From CAVUWL01 sp963700105 (GTDB lineage: Bacteria > Actinomycetota > Thermoleophilia > Solirubrobacterales > 70-9), in NCBI GenBank assembly GCA_963700105.1, contig CAVOWL010000004.1, forward strand, positions 1,579,722 through 1,643,721: a stretch of 64,000 bases of DNA. Reading direction: 5' to 3'. This document shows positions 8,384 to 17,195 of the stretch, piece by piece. Below the pieces are notes generated by a model. It searched no databases and had not been told where the DNA came from. It saw only the letters and a program-made list of their open reading frames with translations. Made by a program: the position numbers and the translations under genes. Position 1 is the first letter of the stretch, and each line of letters starts with the position of its first letter.

Positions 8384-9079
8384 TCAGTAAATGTAATTGC
8401 GCAACTTGGGCGGATCGAGAATGGTGACCCTTCCGCGACCCGATCGCACCACGCCGGAGCGCTCCAGGTCGGCGAGGAAACGGCTGACGCTCTCGCGCGA
8501 CGTTCCGGCGAGTTGAGCGAGATCGGCCTGATTCATCCGAATCGTCACCACACCGTGCTCGCGCTCATGCGCAGCCTCCTGCTCCACAAGTTGCGAGAGG
8601 ACGCCAGCGACACGGCTGGGCACCGTCTGGAAGGACTGACGTGAAATTCGTTCATTTGCGGCGCGCAGGCGGCGAACCAGGGCCGCGACCAACTTGACGG
8701 TGATCTCAGGATGGCGGGCCAGCAGAGCCCGGACGTCGCTCGCCGGCAGCGCCAGCAGCTCACCGTCGCTGAGCGCCTCGACGCTGGCCGAGCGCACCTC
8801 GCCGTCCAGCATCGCCAACTCGCCGAAGATGTCACCTGGGCCGAGTGTCGCCAGGGTGATGGCGCGCCCATCGCTGTGCTCGCGGGTGACCCGAAAGCTC
8901 CCGGCACTGACGATGTAGCAGGCATCGGAATGATCCCCCTCGTGAAAGACCCGCGTACTCGCTGGAAACGAGCGGGGCACGGCAACTCGGGAGAAGCTCT
9001 CCAGCTCCTCCTGCTCGAGGTCGGCAAAGAGCGGCACGCTGCGCAGCAACTCCACGGCACTCTGCTCTGCCTCCCCCAT
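8384..9079 (-). CDS. Crp/Fnr-family transcriptional regulator
   Basis: 231 residues. Residues about 15-125 form a cyclic-nucleotide-binding beta-roll (VFHEGDHSDACYIVSAG, GPGDIFGELAMLDGEVRSASVEA). Residues about 150-225 are the winged HTH with recognition helix TSRESVSRFLADLERSG. The roll has GELAMLDGEVRSA in the phosphate-binding cassette position, compatible with cAMP-like ligand binding; no Fnr cysteines are seen. No Shine-Dalgarno is evident and an AT-rich GATAATT sits about 9-15 bases before the ATG, so the mRNA may be leaderless (inference). It is followed by the ASCH gene. Confidence 0.9.
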   Translation of the reverse strand: MGEAEQSAVELLRSVPLFADLEQEELESFSRVAVPRSFPASTRVFHEGDHSDACYIVSAGSFRVTREHSDGRAITLATLGPGDIFGELAMLDGEVRSASVEALSDGELLALPASDVRALLARHPEITVKLVAALVRRLRAANERISRQSFQTVPSRVAGVLSQLVEQEAAHEREHGVVTIRMNQADLAQLAGTSRESVSRFLADLERSGVVRSGRGRVTILDPPKLRNYIY

Positions 9080-9113
9080 CTGGCAATTATCTCAGCGCGG
9101 CGGTCGCGCTGCG

Positions 9114-12100
9114 CTAGGCCGAGGCGGTCAGCTTGCGGGGGCCGCGGCTGAAACCGGCACCGAGCAGCGCCTCCTCATGGCCGGATCCGATCACCGGCTC
9201 GCCGTCGAGTTTCTCGATTCCAAGCTTGGGCAGTTGCCCGGCCGAGACTGCCTCGGCCAGGGCGCGCATCGCCCCAGCCAACTCCGCGCCGCCGAGCTCG
9301 CTGAGGCGCAGGAGACCCCGGCCGCCGCGCTCGATGAAGACCGCGGGCTCGCCGTCGCGCAGGAGCAGGTAGGCGCCGGGTGCCCGGGCTGGCCGACGGC
9401 CGCCGGAGAGCTTGGGCCATGGCAGCGCCGCTCCATAGGGATTGGCAGGATCGGTCGCCGCCAGCAGCTGAAACTCACCCCTTGCGGCGGGAAGCGAGCG
9501 CAGTCGCTCGACCGCTCCAGGCAGGGCGAACTGGGCGCCGCCCAGGCCCTCTACGAAATAGCCACGCCTAGCGGTGCCGAGCAGCTCAAGGTTGGTGAGC
9601 TCTGAATAGAGGGTCGCGAATCCCCCCGGAACTCCCTCCGCGAGGACCATCTCACGGGTGACGATTCCATAGCGCTCCAGCATCAGCTCGGCCTGGGCGC
9701 GGAGGCGTGGACCACTGGCTGGGGCGTTTGCAAAGAGTGGCGCGGTTAAAGACCAGCGACCCTGGACCGCAGCACCGCTGGATGAGCGGCGGCGGGCGAA
9801 GCGCCGTCCGCCGTGCTCTGAGGGTGCGACCGCGCGCAGGCGGGGCGCCCGCAGCGGGGAAAAGGCGTCATTTGTGACCTCCCCCGACCAGGCCAAATCC
9901 CAGAGCGCGTTGTGTAATTCCTCGGTTGGGATGTCGAGGTCGGCGAGCAGGTCCAGCCAGAAGTCCGGCCCGGCAGCCAGGCGCTGGCGAATCGCATCAT
10001 GAACATCGCCCTCCGCCCGCGCCAGCTTGCTGTTGGCGGGGGGCGGACCGGCAAGGCGAATGTCCTCGCGGAAGTAGAGGGCGACCCGCCCGTCGCTTCG
10101 GCCGAGCGAGCCGGCGCCAAGCCAGACAACCTCACCGCTTGTGCAGAGCTGATCGAGCCAGTTGGGCGAGTAGGCGCCGATTCGCCGCGACAAAACGTCC
10201 TCCTCCCAGACCTTGGGAGTGAGCGCCACGCCCTGCAGCGGGACAAGCGCCTCGCGCAGGCGGTCGACCCCAGCACCCGTGGCACGGTGGGCATCAACGT
10301 TTTGCCAGCTCGGAAGGAAGCGGGCAAGCTGGCTGGGATCGGCCGCCTCCACCTCGTGGCGCAGTCGGGCCAGGCTGGCGCGTCGAACCCTGCGCAAAAC
10401 GTTGGCATCACACCACTCGCGCTCGGTCCCGCCGGGAAGTAGCTCCCCCCGGACCAGGGCGCCTTCACGCTCAAGCTCGCGAAGCGCCGGGGTCGGATCG
10501 ATCCCGTAACGAGCGGCGAGGCGGGCGGTTGGAAAGGGCCCGTGGGAGCGAGCGAAGCGCCGAACCAGGGCACGCATCGCATCGGGGTGCTCGGCGAGAA
10601 ACGCCTCCGGGAGCCCCGCGGGGGGCGGCACCGCCAGCGCATCGCGATAAAGACCGGCGTCCTCGGCGGCGATGTAGCGCGCCTCGCCGCCGATCCGAAC
10701 CAGCGCGGCGCGACGCTCGGCGACCAGCTTCTCCAACATGGAGGCCGCCGAATAGCCCTCGCCGACCCGCGCCGCACACTCCTCGGCGCTGAGGTCACCG
10801 AGGTTTCGGAGCACCTGCTGCAGCGCGTCACGATCGCCGGCGCGACCGACCTCGCTGCGCTGTTGCAACTGAGCCTCAACCTCCTCCAGCGCCTCGGGGT
10901 CGATCAGCTCTCGCAGCTCCTCCTGACCCAGCAACTCACGCAGCAGGTCGCGATCGAGCGCCAGCGCTGCGGCGCGGCGCTCGGCGTTAGGCGCGTCGCC
11001 TTCGTACATGTAGCTGGCGACGTAGTCAAAGAGCAGCGAGGAGGCAAACGGGGAGGCGGTGGGAGTTTCAACCTCGACCAGGCTGAGCTGGCGCGAATGA
11101 AGCTTTCCCAGTAGCTCGGCGAGGGAGGGCAGATCGAGCACATCGCGCAGGCACTCTCGATAGGTCTCAAGCACAACCGGAAAGCGTGGAAAGTCCCGCG
11201 CGACCTCGAGCAGGCTCTGCGCCTTTAGGCGCTGTTGCCAAAGCGGGGTGCGCCTGCCCGGGTAGGCACGAGGGATCAGCAGCGAACGCGATGCGTTCTC
11301 GCGAAAGCGGGCACCAAAGAGGGCCGAGCCGGAGAGCTCCCCAACGACCAGATCCTCGAGCTCATCGGGCTCAACCATGACCAGCTCGGCGGGTGGTGGC
11401 TGATCGGCGTCGGGGAGGTGGATCACGATTCCGTCATCCGACCAGATTGCATCTGCCTCAAGACCGCGCTCGGCGCGAATCTTGGCGCTCAAGGCAAGGC
11501 CCCAGGCTGCGTGCACCCGGCCGCCGTAGGGGGAGAGCACGCACAGTCGCCAGTCCCCGATCTCATCGCGGAAGCGCTCGACCACGATCGTTTGATCGGA
11601 CGGGAGAACCCGGGTCGCGGCCTGTTGCTCGCGGAGGTAGGCGACCAGGTTCTCGGCCGCGCGGCGGTCGAGGTCATACTCAACCGCCAGCTCAGCCGGA
11701 TCACGGGAAACGGCCTCACGGGCAAAGGCCCCGATCGCTCGGCCCAGCTCGGCCGGGCGCCCAATCCCATCGCCCTTCCAAAATGGAACCGCCCCCGGCG
11801 CTCCGGGGGCTGGCGTAACGATCACCCGGTCACGGGTGATCTCCTCGATTCGCCAGCTGGTCGCACCGAGCAGGAAGGTCTGCCCCGGACGAGCCTCATA
11901 GACCATCTCCTCGTCTAGCTCTCCGACCCTTCGTCCGTCGGGAAGATGAACCCCATAAAGGCCCCGATCGGGGATCGTGCCGGCGTTGGTGACCACCAGT
12001 TGGCGAGAGCCTTTGCGACCGCGAACCCTGCCGGTCGTGCGGTCCCAAACGATGCGGGGGCGGAGGTCTGCGAAGCGATCGGATGGGTAGCGGCCGTCGA

Positions 12101-13568
12101 GCATGTCGAGCACGTTCTCAAGCTGCTCGCGAGAGAGATCGTGAAACGGCTCAGACGCGGTCACGAGACGCTCGAGCTCATCGACGTCCCACTCATCCAG
12201 GGCGGCCATCGAGACGAGCTGCTGGGCGAGGACGTCGAGCGGGTTCTGGGGGATCACCGTTTCCTCAATCCGGCCCTCACGCATTCCCCGGGCAACGACT
12301 GCGCACTCGAGAAGATCGCCGCGAAACTTGGGGAAGATGCGTCCCTTGGAGACCTCGCCGAGGCCGTGGCCGGCGCGCCCGATTCGCTGCAGGCCGCGGG
12401 TCACAGACTTCGGTGACTCGACCTGAATGACGAGGTCAACCGCGCCCATATCGATGCCAAGCTCCAGCGAGGAGGTGGCGACGAGGCACGGCAGATCGCC
12501 AGACTTCAACATCTCCTCGACCACGCTTCGCTCCTCATGGGAGAGGGAACCGTGATGGGCACGGGCAATCTCTACTGGCGCATCGAGGCGCTCGGGGGTT
12601 CCGGCTTGCTCGGTGGCAGGCAACTCGGTGGGGGGCTCGCCGGCCGCCAGCTCATTGAGACGCTTGGCGAGTCGCTCGGCCCCGCGACGGTTGTTGACGA
12701 AGATGATCGTCGAGTTGTGCTCCTGCACAAGCCTCAACAGCTCGGGATAGATGGCGGGCCAGATTGAGCGCTGGTGAACGAGCGGCTCTCCCTCGGGTGG
12801 AGCGCCATCGGCGCTGGGGAAGGCGGGCGCTCCCGGTTCGCTCATATCGTCAACGGGTACGACAATCTGCAGGTCGAGCTGCTTGCTGTGACCGGTGTCA
12901 ACGATCTTGCACTGCCGCCCCGGACCGACCAGAAACCGGGCTATTCGATCCAGGGGACGCTGCGTCGCCGATAGTCCGATCCGCTGCAGCCTCTCGGCCG
13001 CGGCGAGGTGCTCGAGGCGCTCCAGGGTCAGGGCGAGGTGGGATCCGCGCTTGGATTGAGCAACTGCGTGGATCTCATCGACGATCACCGCCTCGGTCGT
13101 GGCGAGGATCTCGCGGACCTCGGAGGAGAGCATCAGATAGAGCGACTCCGGGGTGGTGATCAGGATGTCTGGGGGATTCCGACGCATCGCCCGGCGCTCG
13201 GATTGGGAAGTGTCGCCGGTCCGCAGACCAACCGAGATCTCGGCTCCGATCCCACGCAGCGGGGCGCGCAGGTTGCGCTCAATGTCATAGGAGAGGGCCT
13301 TAAGCGGCGAGACGTAGATGAGCCGCACGCCGGGGCTGGGCTCCTCGCGCCGCGAGAGCCGGTCGATTCCCCAAAGAAAGCTGGCGAGCGTCTTTCCAGA
13401 GCCGGTCGGGGCACAGATAAGCGCGTTGGCGCCGCCGGAGATCGCCTCCCAGCCTCCCACCTGCGCCGGGGTCGGCCCCTCAAAGGAAGCCTCAAACCAG
13501 CGCCGCACGGGCGCGCTGAAAGGCGCCAGTGATGTGGATTTCGCGCTCGGGATCGCCTCGGTGCTCAA
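9114..13568 (-). CDS. lhr: Lhr-family superfamily 2 ATP-dependent helicase
   Basis: 1484 residues, the usual length of long Lhr proteins. SF2 motifs in order: Walker A APTGSGKT (about 53-60), DEIH box in VIVDEIHAV, motif III LSATQRP, FVNNRRGAERLAKRLNEL, and motif VI QRIGRAGHGLGE. The long C-terminal half (about 900-1484) is the Lhr extension with winged-helix repeats. Family members are 3'-5' DNA/RNA-DNA helicases linked to DNA repair. The start is a TTG at 13568, supported by LAPFSAPVRRWFEASF being in frame with the family N-terminus; a weaker alternative is GTG at 13508. It has its own reading direction with the Crp gene downstream (34 bases). Confidence 0.94.
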   Translation of the reverse strand: MSTEAIPSAKSTSLAPFSAPVRRWFEASFEGPTPAQVGGWEAISGGANALICAPTGSGKTLASFLWGIDRLSRREEPSPGVRLIYVSPLKALSYDIERNLRAPLRGIGAEISVGLRTGDTSQSERRAMRRNPPDILITTPESLYLMLSSEVREILATTEAVIVDEIHAVAQSKRGSHLALTLERLEHLAAAERLQRIGLSATQRPLDRIARFLVGPGRQCKIVDTGHSKQLDLQIVVPVDDMSEPGAPAFPSADGAPPEGEPLVHQRSIWPAIYPELLRLVQEHNSTIIFVNNRRGAERLAKRLNELAAGEPPTELPATEQAGTPERLDAPVEIARAHHGSLSHEERSVVEEMLKSGDLPCLVATSSLELGIDMGAVDLVIQVESPKSVTRGLQRIGRAGHGLGEVSKGRIFPKFRGDLLECAVVARGMREGRIEETVIPQNPLDVLAQQLVSMAALDEWDVDELERLVTASEPFHDLSREQLENVLDMLDGRYPSDRFADLRPRIVWDRTTGRVRGRKGSRQLVVTNAGTIPDRGLYGVHLPDGRRVGELDEEMVYEARPGQTFLLGATSWRIEEITRDRVIVTPAPGAPGAVPFWKGDGIGRPAELGRAIGAFAREAVSRDPAELAVEYDLDRRAAENLVAYLREQQAATRVLPSDQTIVVERFRDEIGDWRLCVLSPYGGRVHAAWGLALSAKIRAERGLEADAIWSDDGIVIHLPDADQPPPAELVMVEPDELEDLVVGELSGSALFGARFRENASRSLLIPRAYPGRRTPLWQQRLKAQSLLEVARDFPRFPVVLETYRECLRDVLDLPSLAELLGKLHSRQLSLVEVETPTASPFASSLLFDYVASYMYEGDAPNAERRAAALALDRDLLRELLGQEELRELIDPEALEEVEAQLQQRSEVGRAGDRDALQQVLRNLGDLSAEECAARVGEGYSAASMLEKLVAERRAALVRIGGEARYIAAEDAGLYRDALAVPPPAGLPEAFLAEHPDAMRALVRRFARSHGPFPTARLAARYGIDPTPALRELEREGALVRGELLPGGTEREWCDANVLRRVRRASLARLRHEVEAADPSQLARFLPSWQNVDAHRATGAGVDRLREALVPLQGVALTPKVWEEDVLSRRIGAYSPNWLDQLCTSGEVVWLGAGSLGRSDGRVALYFREDIRLAGPPPANSKLARAEGDVHDAIRQRLAAGPDFWLDLLADLDIPTEELHNALWDLAWSGEVTNDAFSPLRAPRLRAVAPSEHGGRRFARRRSSSGAAVQGRWSLTAPLFANAPASGPRLRAQAELMLERYGIVTREMVLAEGVPGGFATLYSELTNLELLGTARRGYFVEGLGGAQFALPGAVERLRSLPAARGEFQLLAATDPANPYGAALPWPKLSGGRRPARAPGAYLLLRDGEPAVFIERGGRGLLRLSELGGAELAGAMRALAEAVSAGQLPKLGIEKLDGEPVIGSGHEEALLGAGFSRGPRKLTASA

Positions 13569-13601
13569 CCGACCGATCTTACGCTTCGCCCCTCGGTCGA
13601 A

Positions 13602-14726
13602 TCAGCCGGCGACGCCGCCGGCAAACCTGACGTAGGCGTTCCAGGCCGGCTTTGGCCGAAAGCCCGCCCCAAACAAGCCCGACCCGCCGCAGAAATTACA
13701 GCTGCCCGCCTCATCATCGACCGAGAACCAGTAGACCTGCTCGATTCGCCACTTGCTCTGCATGCTGCGCAGCAGGCTAAAGGCACCCTTCAGCTCGGCG
13801 GCCTGCCCATTGATACCGACGGCGAAACCGTCTGCCCTCGATGGGTGTTCGGAGCTCCAACCGATCTCGGTAATCCAAAGTCCCTTGTTGGAATCATGGT
13901 TTGCCTTGAGCACGCCACGCAGGGCTTCGATTTCGCGGCCAAGTTCCTGGTAGCGATAGGTGTAGGGGTGCAGTGCCACGCCGCTGAAATCCGCCTTGAC
14001 ACCGGGGGTCCTCCTGTACATCTGGTCGAGGAATTCGCTGGCGAAATAGCCCTCGCTCTTCTTGGGCCGGGCGTACATCCCGCCTAGCAGGACCTTCGCC
14101 CCAGGCTCGGCCGACTCGATCGCCGCGTAGGAGAGCTTCACCAACTTCCCGTATTCAGCCGGGTTGGGCCGGGTTACGAAGAACTTGAAGTTCTCCTCGT
14201 TCCAGATCTGCCATGTTTCGATCGGGTGCCTGGGAATGGAGGGGTTTTCCGCCCAAAAACTGCCGTTTGACCCATAGCGCTCCACCGCCAACTTGAGAAA
14301 GCTGGTCCAGGCTCCGGCGGCGGATCCCGCCGCCGGAAGGTTGGCCGGCGCCTTGACGGTGTCGCCGGAGCCGGGTACCCAGGCCGAGCGCACCGCCCAC
14401 GATGGCGCCCCGGTGATGAATGGAAGGACTTCGATCCCCGCCCGCGCCGCTTCCCCGATCAGCGCGTCGACTCCCGACCAGTTGAGGGGTCCACCCCTGG
14501 TTGGCTGGACGCCTTCCCAGCCGATCGGAATCCTGATCGCCTTGACGCCACCCGCCTTCAACCGTTGCAGCTGCTGGGCAGTGGGGGCTGCTTGCGGTAC
14601 CACCCCCCAGAAATTGCCCGGAAGCGCCTCCGCAACCGCGGCCGTGGATCCGAACAGCGCGGCGATCGCCAGCGTCGCCGCGCAGGCACGCAGCTTCCTC
14701 CCGGTGCCCATCCGCCCTCTGCGCAC
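13602..14726 (-). CDS. Secreted GH39-like glycoside hydrolase, paralog of 1056-2267
   Basis: 374 residues beginning at a GTG, with ATG at 14711 as an alternative. A signal peptide covers about 1-33 (AALFGSTAAVAEA-LPGNFWG). Clan GH-A catalytic residues are Glu177 in IWNEENF and Glu287 in WITEIGWSSE. The C-terminus repeats the CNFCGGSGLF motif of the first copy. It lies only 3 bases after the stop of the anchored protein at 14730-15257, so the two are probably cotranscribed. At the edge of the polysaccharide locus it may trim or release polymer, as PslG does; that role is inference. Confidence 0.87.
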   Translation of the reverse strand: MRRGRMGTGRKLRACAATLAIAALFGSTAAVAEALPGNFWGVVPQAAPTAQQLQRLKAGGVKAIRIPIGWEGVQPTRGGPLNWSGVDALIGEAARAGIEVLPFITGAPSWAVRSAWVPGSGDTVKAPANLPAAGSAAGAWTSFLKLAVERYGSNGSFWAENPSIPRHPIETWQIWNEENFKFFVTRPNPAEYGKLVKLSYAAIESAEPGAKVLLGGMYARPKKSEGYFASEFLDQMYRRTPGVKADFSGVALHPYTYRYQELGREIEALRGVLKANHDSNKGLWITEIGWSSEHPSRADGFAVGINGQAAELKGAFSLLRSMQSKWRIEQVYWFSVDDEAGSCNFCGGSGLFGAGFRPKPAWNAYVRFAGGVAG

Positions 14727-14729
14727 GGT

Positions 14730-15257
14730 CTAGCCCGCCTTCGGCGAAACGGGGGTGCCCGTCGCGTGGCGTCGGCGGCGTTGCCTCATCGTCACCACAC
14801 CGATCGAAATCCCAGCCAAAGCGGCGATCGCAAGCAGGATTGGAAGTAGCGGCGAGGAACCGGCTTCGGCGGAGGCTGGTGCGGATCCGCTCCCCTGGCC
14901 CGTCTCCTGCAGCTGGCCTGAGGGGCGCTTGTCTGAGCCGTTTTGTGGGCTACCCTGACCGGTGCCCCCGTTGCCCCTGCCCGAGGATGAGCCACCTGCC
15001 GAAGATCCCCCTCCGGAACCCGAATTCTTATGCCCCCGCGGGGAAGCGCCCCCGCCCACTGCCGAAGTTTGCGCCGATGGTCCGGGGACTTTATGGGTCC
15101 CCGTTGGTGTAGGCACTTCATTTTCGTACTGAGTTCCAGCCGAATCCGCCTCCGCAACCACAGGAAAGCAAGCGAATGCCAGCAGAACAGACCCTGAAAG
15201 GAGCAGGGCAGAGAAGCGGCCCGAGTGGCGGGCCCAGCGGAGGCGCATCCCGTGCAT
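14730..15257 (-). CDS. Exported Gly/Ser-rich protein with C-terminal membrane anchor
   Basis: 175 residues from ATG 15257 (or 172 from 15248); neither has a good ribosome site. Residues about 15-40 are a signal peptide (FSALLLSGSVLLAFACFPVVAEA). Residues 60-130 are low complexity, rich in Gly, Ser, Asn and Gln. Residues about 140-160 form a membrane helix (PLLPILLAIAALAGISIGVV) followed by RQRRRR, a stop-transfer and positive-inside tail. This looks like a sortase-independent wall-spanning spacer. It precedes the glycosidase by 3 bases. Its 5' end overlaps that of the divergent ligase gene by about 80 bases. Function is unknown. Confidence 0.6.
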   Translation of the reverse strand: MHGMRLRWARHSGRFSALLLSGSVLLAFACFPVVAEADSAGTQYENEVPTPTGTHKVPGPSAQTSAVGGGASPRGHKNSGSGGGSSAGGSSSGRGNGGTGQGSPQNGSDKRPSGQLQETGQGSGSAPASAEAGSSPLLPILLAIAALAGISIGVVTMRQRRRRHATGTPVSPKAG

Positions 15258-17188
15258 CGAAGCGCAGGTTAGACCAAACAGCGGCGCTGATTGCTCCCGT
15301 TGCCCTGATCGTTGGGCTGGCAATTGGAGGGGGGGGATTCGACGTGAGCGGGCGCCACATCGCTGGCCTTGCAGTTTGGCTGGTGGTGGTCGGCCTGCTG
15401 GTCTTTGGCGCAGCATCAAGTGCGACCTTGAGACGGCCGTTTTTTTGGGCGAGTGGTCTGATCGGCGCCCTGGCTCTTTTGTCTGCATTTTCGGCCTTTT
15501 GGTCCGGATCGGTGGAACTGAGCGTGATCGAGGCGGATCGGATCCTCGTCTACCTCGGGATCTTCCTCGCCGCTTTCCTAATTACCCAAACCGATCAGAG
15601 GCGGCAACGTTTCGCTGAAGGCCTGGCAATTGCCGTCACCCTCGTGGCTTTTCTGGGCCTCGCGAGCCGTCTCCTTCCCCATGTTTTGGAGGTCAGCAAC
15701 GGACTCGGCAGCGGCCCTCGCCTGCGCTACCCGTTGGGCTATTGGAATGCAAACGGCGCACTCTGTGGGATTGCGATCGCGCTGCTTTTGTGGATGAGCC
15801 GCAGGGCGCTCTCGGCCACCCTGCGCTGGCTCTCGGTGGCGGCCATCCCGGCGGTCCTTCTTACCCTGTATTTCACTTACTCACGCGGCGGCCTGCTATC
15901 GCTGCTGATCGCCGTGGCTTGCCTGCTCGCGCTCTCCAGGGATCGCCTCTGGCTGCTTGCAACGTTGGCGCTGGGAGCGCTGGGAGCACTTCCAGCGGTG
16001 ATCGCGGTGGGGTCAAGAACGAGCCTCGCCGACAACCTCGCCAGCCAGGCATCGGTGAATCAGGGAGTGACGGTGGGGCTGATCCTGATTGGGGGAATCG
16101 CTCTTTCTCTGGCTCTTTACGGGGCGCTGCGCCGCGCCGAGCGCCGTGGCGGAAAGCTGACCTCACGGGCGCTGGTGATCTCTCGCGAGCGCTCCTTTCT
16201 AAAACGGCTCGGCGTGGCGATCGTGCTGCTTGTGATCGGCGCAGCTATTGCGCTCGGCGGACAGGCGCTCAAGCAATTCAACACCTACCCCAATTTCCCA
16301 AGCCAGCCATCACAGCATTTCGGTCAGCTCTCCGGAGCCGGACGTGAGGATTTCTGGCGAGTCGCGATCGACGCCTTCGGCGAAGAGCCGATCCACGGCA
16401 TCGGCGCCGGCACCTACCAGTTTGCCTGGGATCAGCACCGCTCGATCGACACACCGGTGCTCAACGCCCATTCCCTCTACCTGGAGGCCTTCGCCGAGCT
16501 GGGGGTGATCGGCGGCCTGCTGGTTTTGGCCTTGATCGGAACCCTGCTTTGGTATGGCTTCTCGGCCTGGCGAGCCGCGCCCGACTCTAGCCGCGACGGC
16601 TACGCGGCGCTGTTCGCCGCGATGCTTTCCTTTGCCGTGGGTGCCGGCCTGGATTGGTTTTGGCAAATCGCCGGCTTGGGGGCGATCTTCTTCCTCGCCG
16701 CTGGCGTTTTGGTGGGGGTGAGGTGCGCTCAACTTTCGCCAAGCGGCGGGGCTAGGGGCCGCACCGCGACCGGGCGAAACTACGGCCTTACGGTCGCCGG
16801 ATTGGCGCTTGCTTGGATCGCGGCGATCGCCTTGATCGGGCCACTCTTGGTCGAACGGGAGATCGATGCCAGTCAAAGCGCGGCGGCGGGCGGAAACCTC
16901 GCAAGCGCCGTCGGCCACGCAAACACCGCCCGCTCGATCGAGCCCTGGGCAGCGTCTCCCTACGTGCAACTGGGTCTCCTCGCCGAACTGCAAGGCGAAT
17001 ACGGCGTTGCGATCCAGCGCCTCTCTCAAGCGATCGAACGCGAGGGTCGCAACTGGGAGCTGTACTACCTACGATCGAAAGCCGAGCGCAAGGCCGGCGA
17101 TCGCAGCGGCGCTGAAACTGATCTGTCCCGGGCTCGCCAGCTGAACCCACTTGAGTCCTGCCTGCGTGGCGCGGGGAGCTGCGGGTGA
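15176..17188 (+). CDS. O-antigen ligase/polymerase-family membrane protein with C-terminal TPR
   Basis: 670 residues. Residues 1-30 are a basic, Ser/Gly-rich tail; about 12 membrane helices follow from residue 36. The Wzy_C/WaaL signature lies around GIGAGTYQFAWDQH and NAHSLYLEAFAELGVIGG, the large extracytoplasmic loop and following helix of O-antigen polymerases and ligases. The last 100 residues (EPWAASPYVQLGLLAELQG onward) are TPR-like repeats. It probably polymerises or transfers polyprenyl-linked glycan outside the membrane. It is the first gene of a plus-strand set with the sugar transferase and a GT2. The ATG at 15176 has only a weak AGGAAA before it, and no canonical in-frame start avoids the head-to-head overlap. 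Confidence 0.85.
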   Translation: MPAEQTLKGAGQRSGPSGGPSGGASRASKRRLDQTAALIAPVALIVGLAIGGGGFDVSGRHIAGLAVWLVVVGLLVFGAASSATLRRPFFWASGLIGALALLSAFSAFWSGSVELSVIEADRILVYLGIFLAAFLITQTDQRRQRFAEGLAIAVTLVAFLGLASRLLPHVLEVSNGLGSGPRLRYPLGYWNANGALCGIAIALLLWMSRRALSATLRWLSVAAIPAVLLTLYFTYSRGGLLSLLIAVACLLALSRDRLWLLATLALGALGALPAVIAVGSRTSLADNLASQASVNQGVTVGLILIGGIALSLALYGALRRAERRGGKLTSRALVISRERSFLKRLGVAIVLLVIGAAIALGGQALKQFNTYPNFPSQPSQHFGQLSGAGREDFWRVAIDAFGEEPIHGIGAGTYQFAWDQHRSIDTPVLNAHSLYLEAFAELGVIGGLLVLALIGTLLWYGFSAWRAAPDSSRDGYAALFAAMLSFAVGAGLDWFWQIAGLGAIFFLAAGVLVGVRCAQLSPSGGARGRTATGRNYGLTVAGLALAWIAAIALIGPLLVEREIDASQSAAAGGNLASAVGHANTARSIEPWAASPYVQLGLLAELQGEYGVAIQRLSQAIEREGRNWELYYLRSKAERKAGDRSGAETDLSRARQLNPLESCLRGAGSCG

Positions 17189-17195
17189 GCGGCTG

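Noticed and set aside
9746..10879. Long alternative minus-strand frame inside lhr
   Set aside because: Arg/Pro/Ser-rich frame shadow; the Lhr frame carries the helicase homology throughout.
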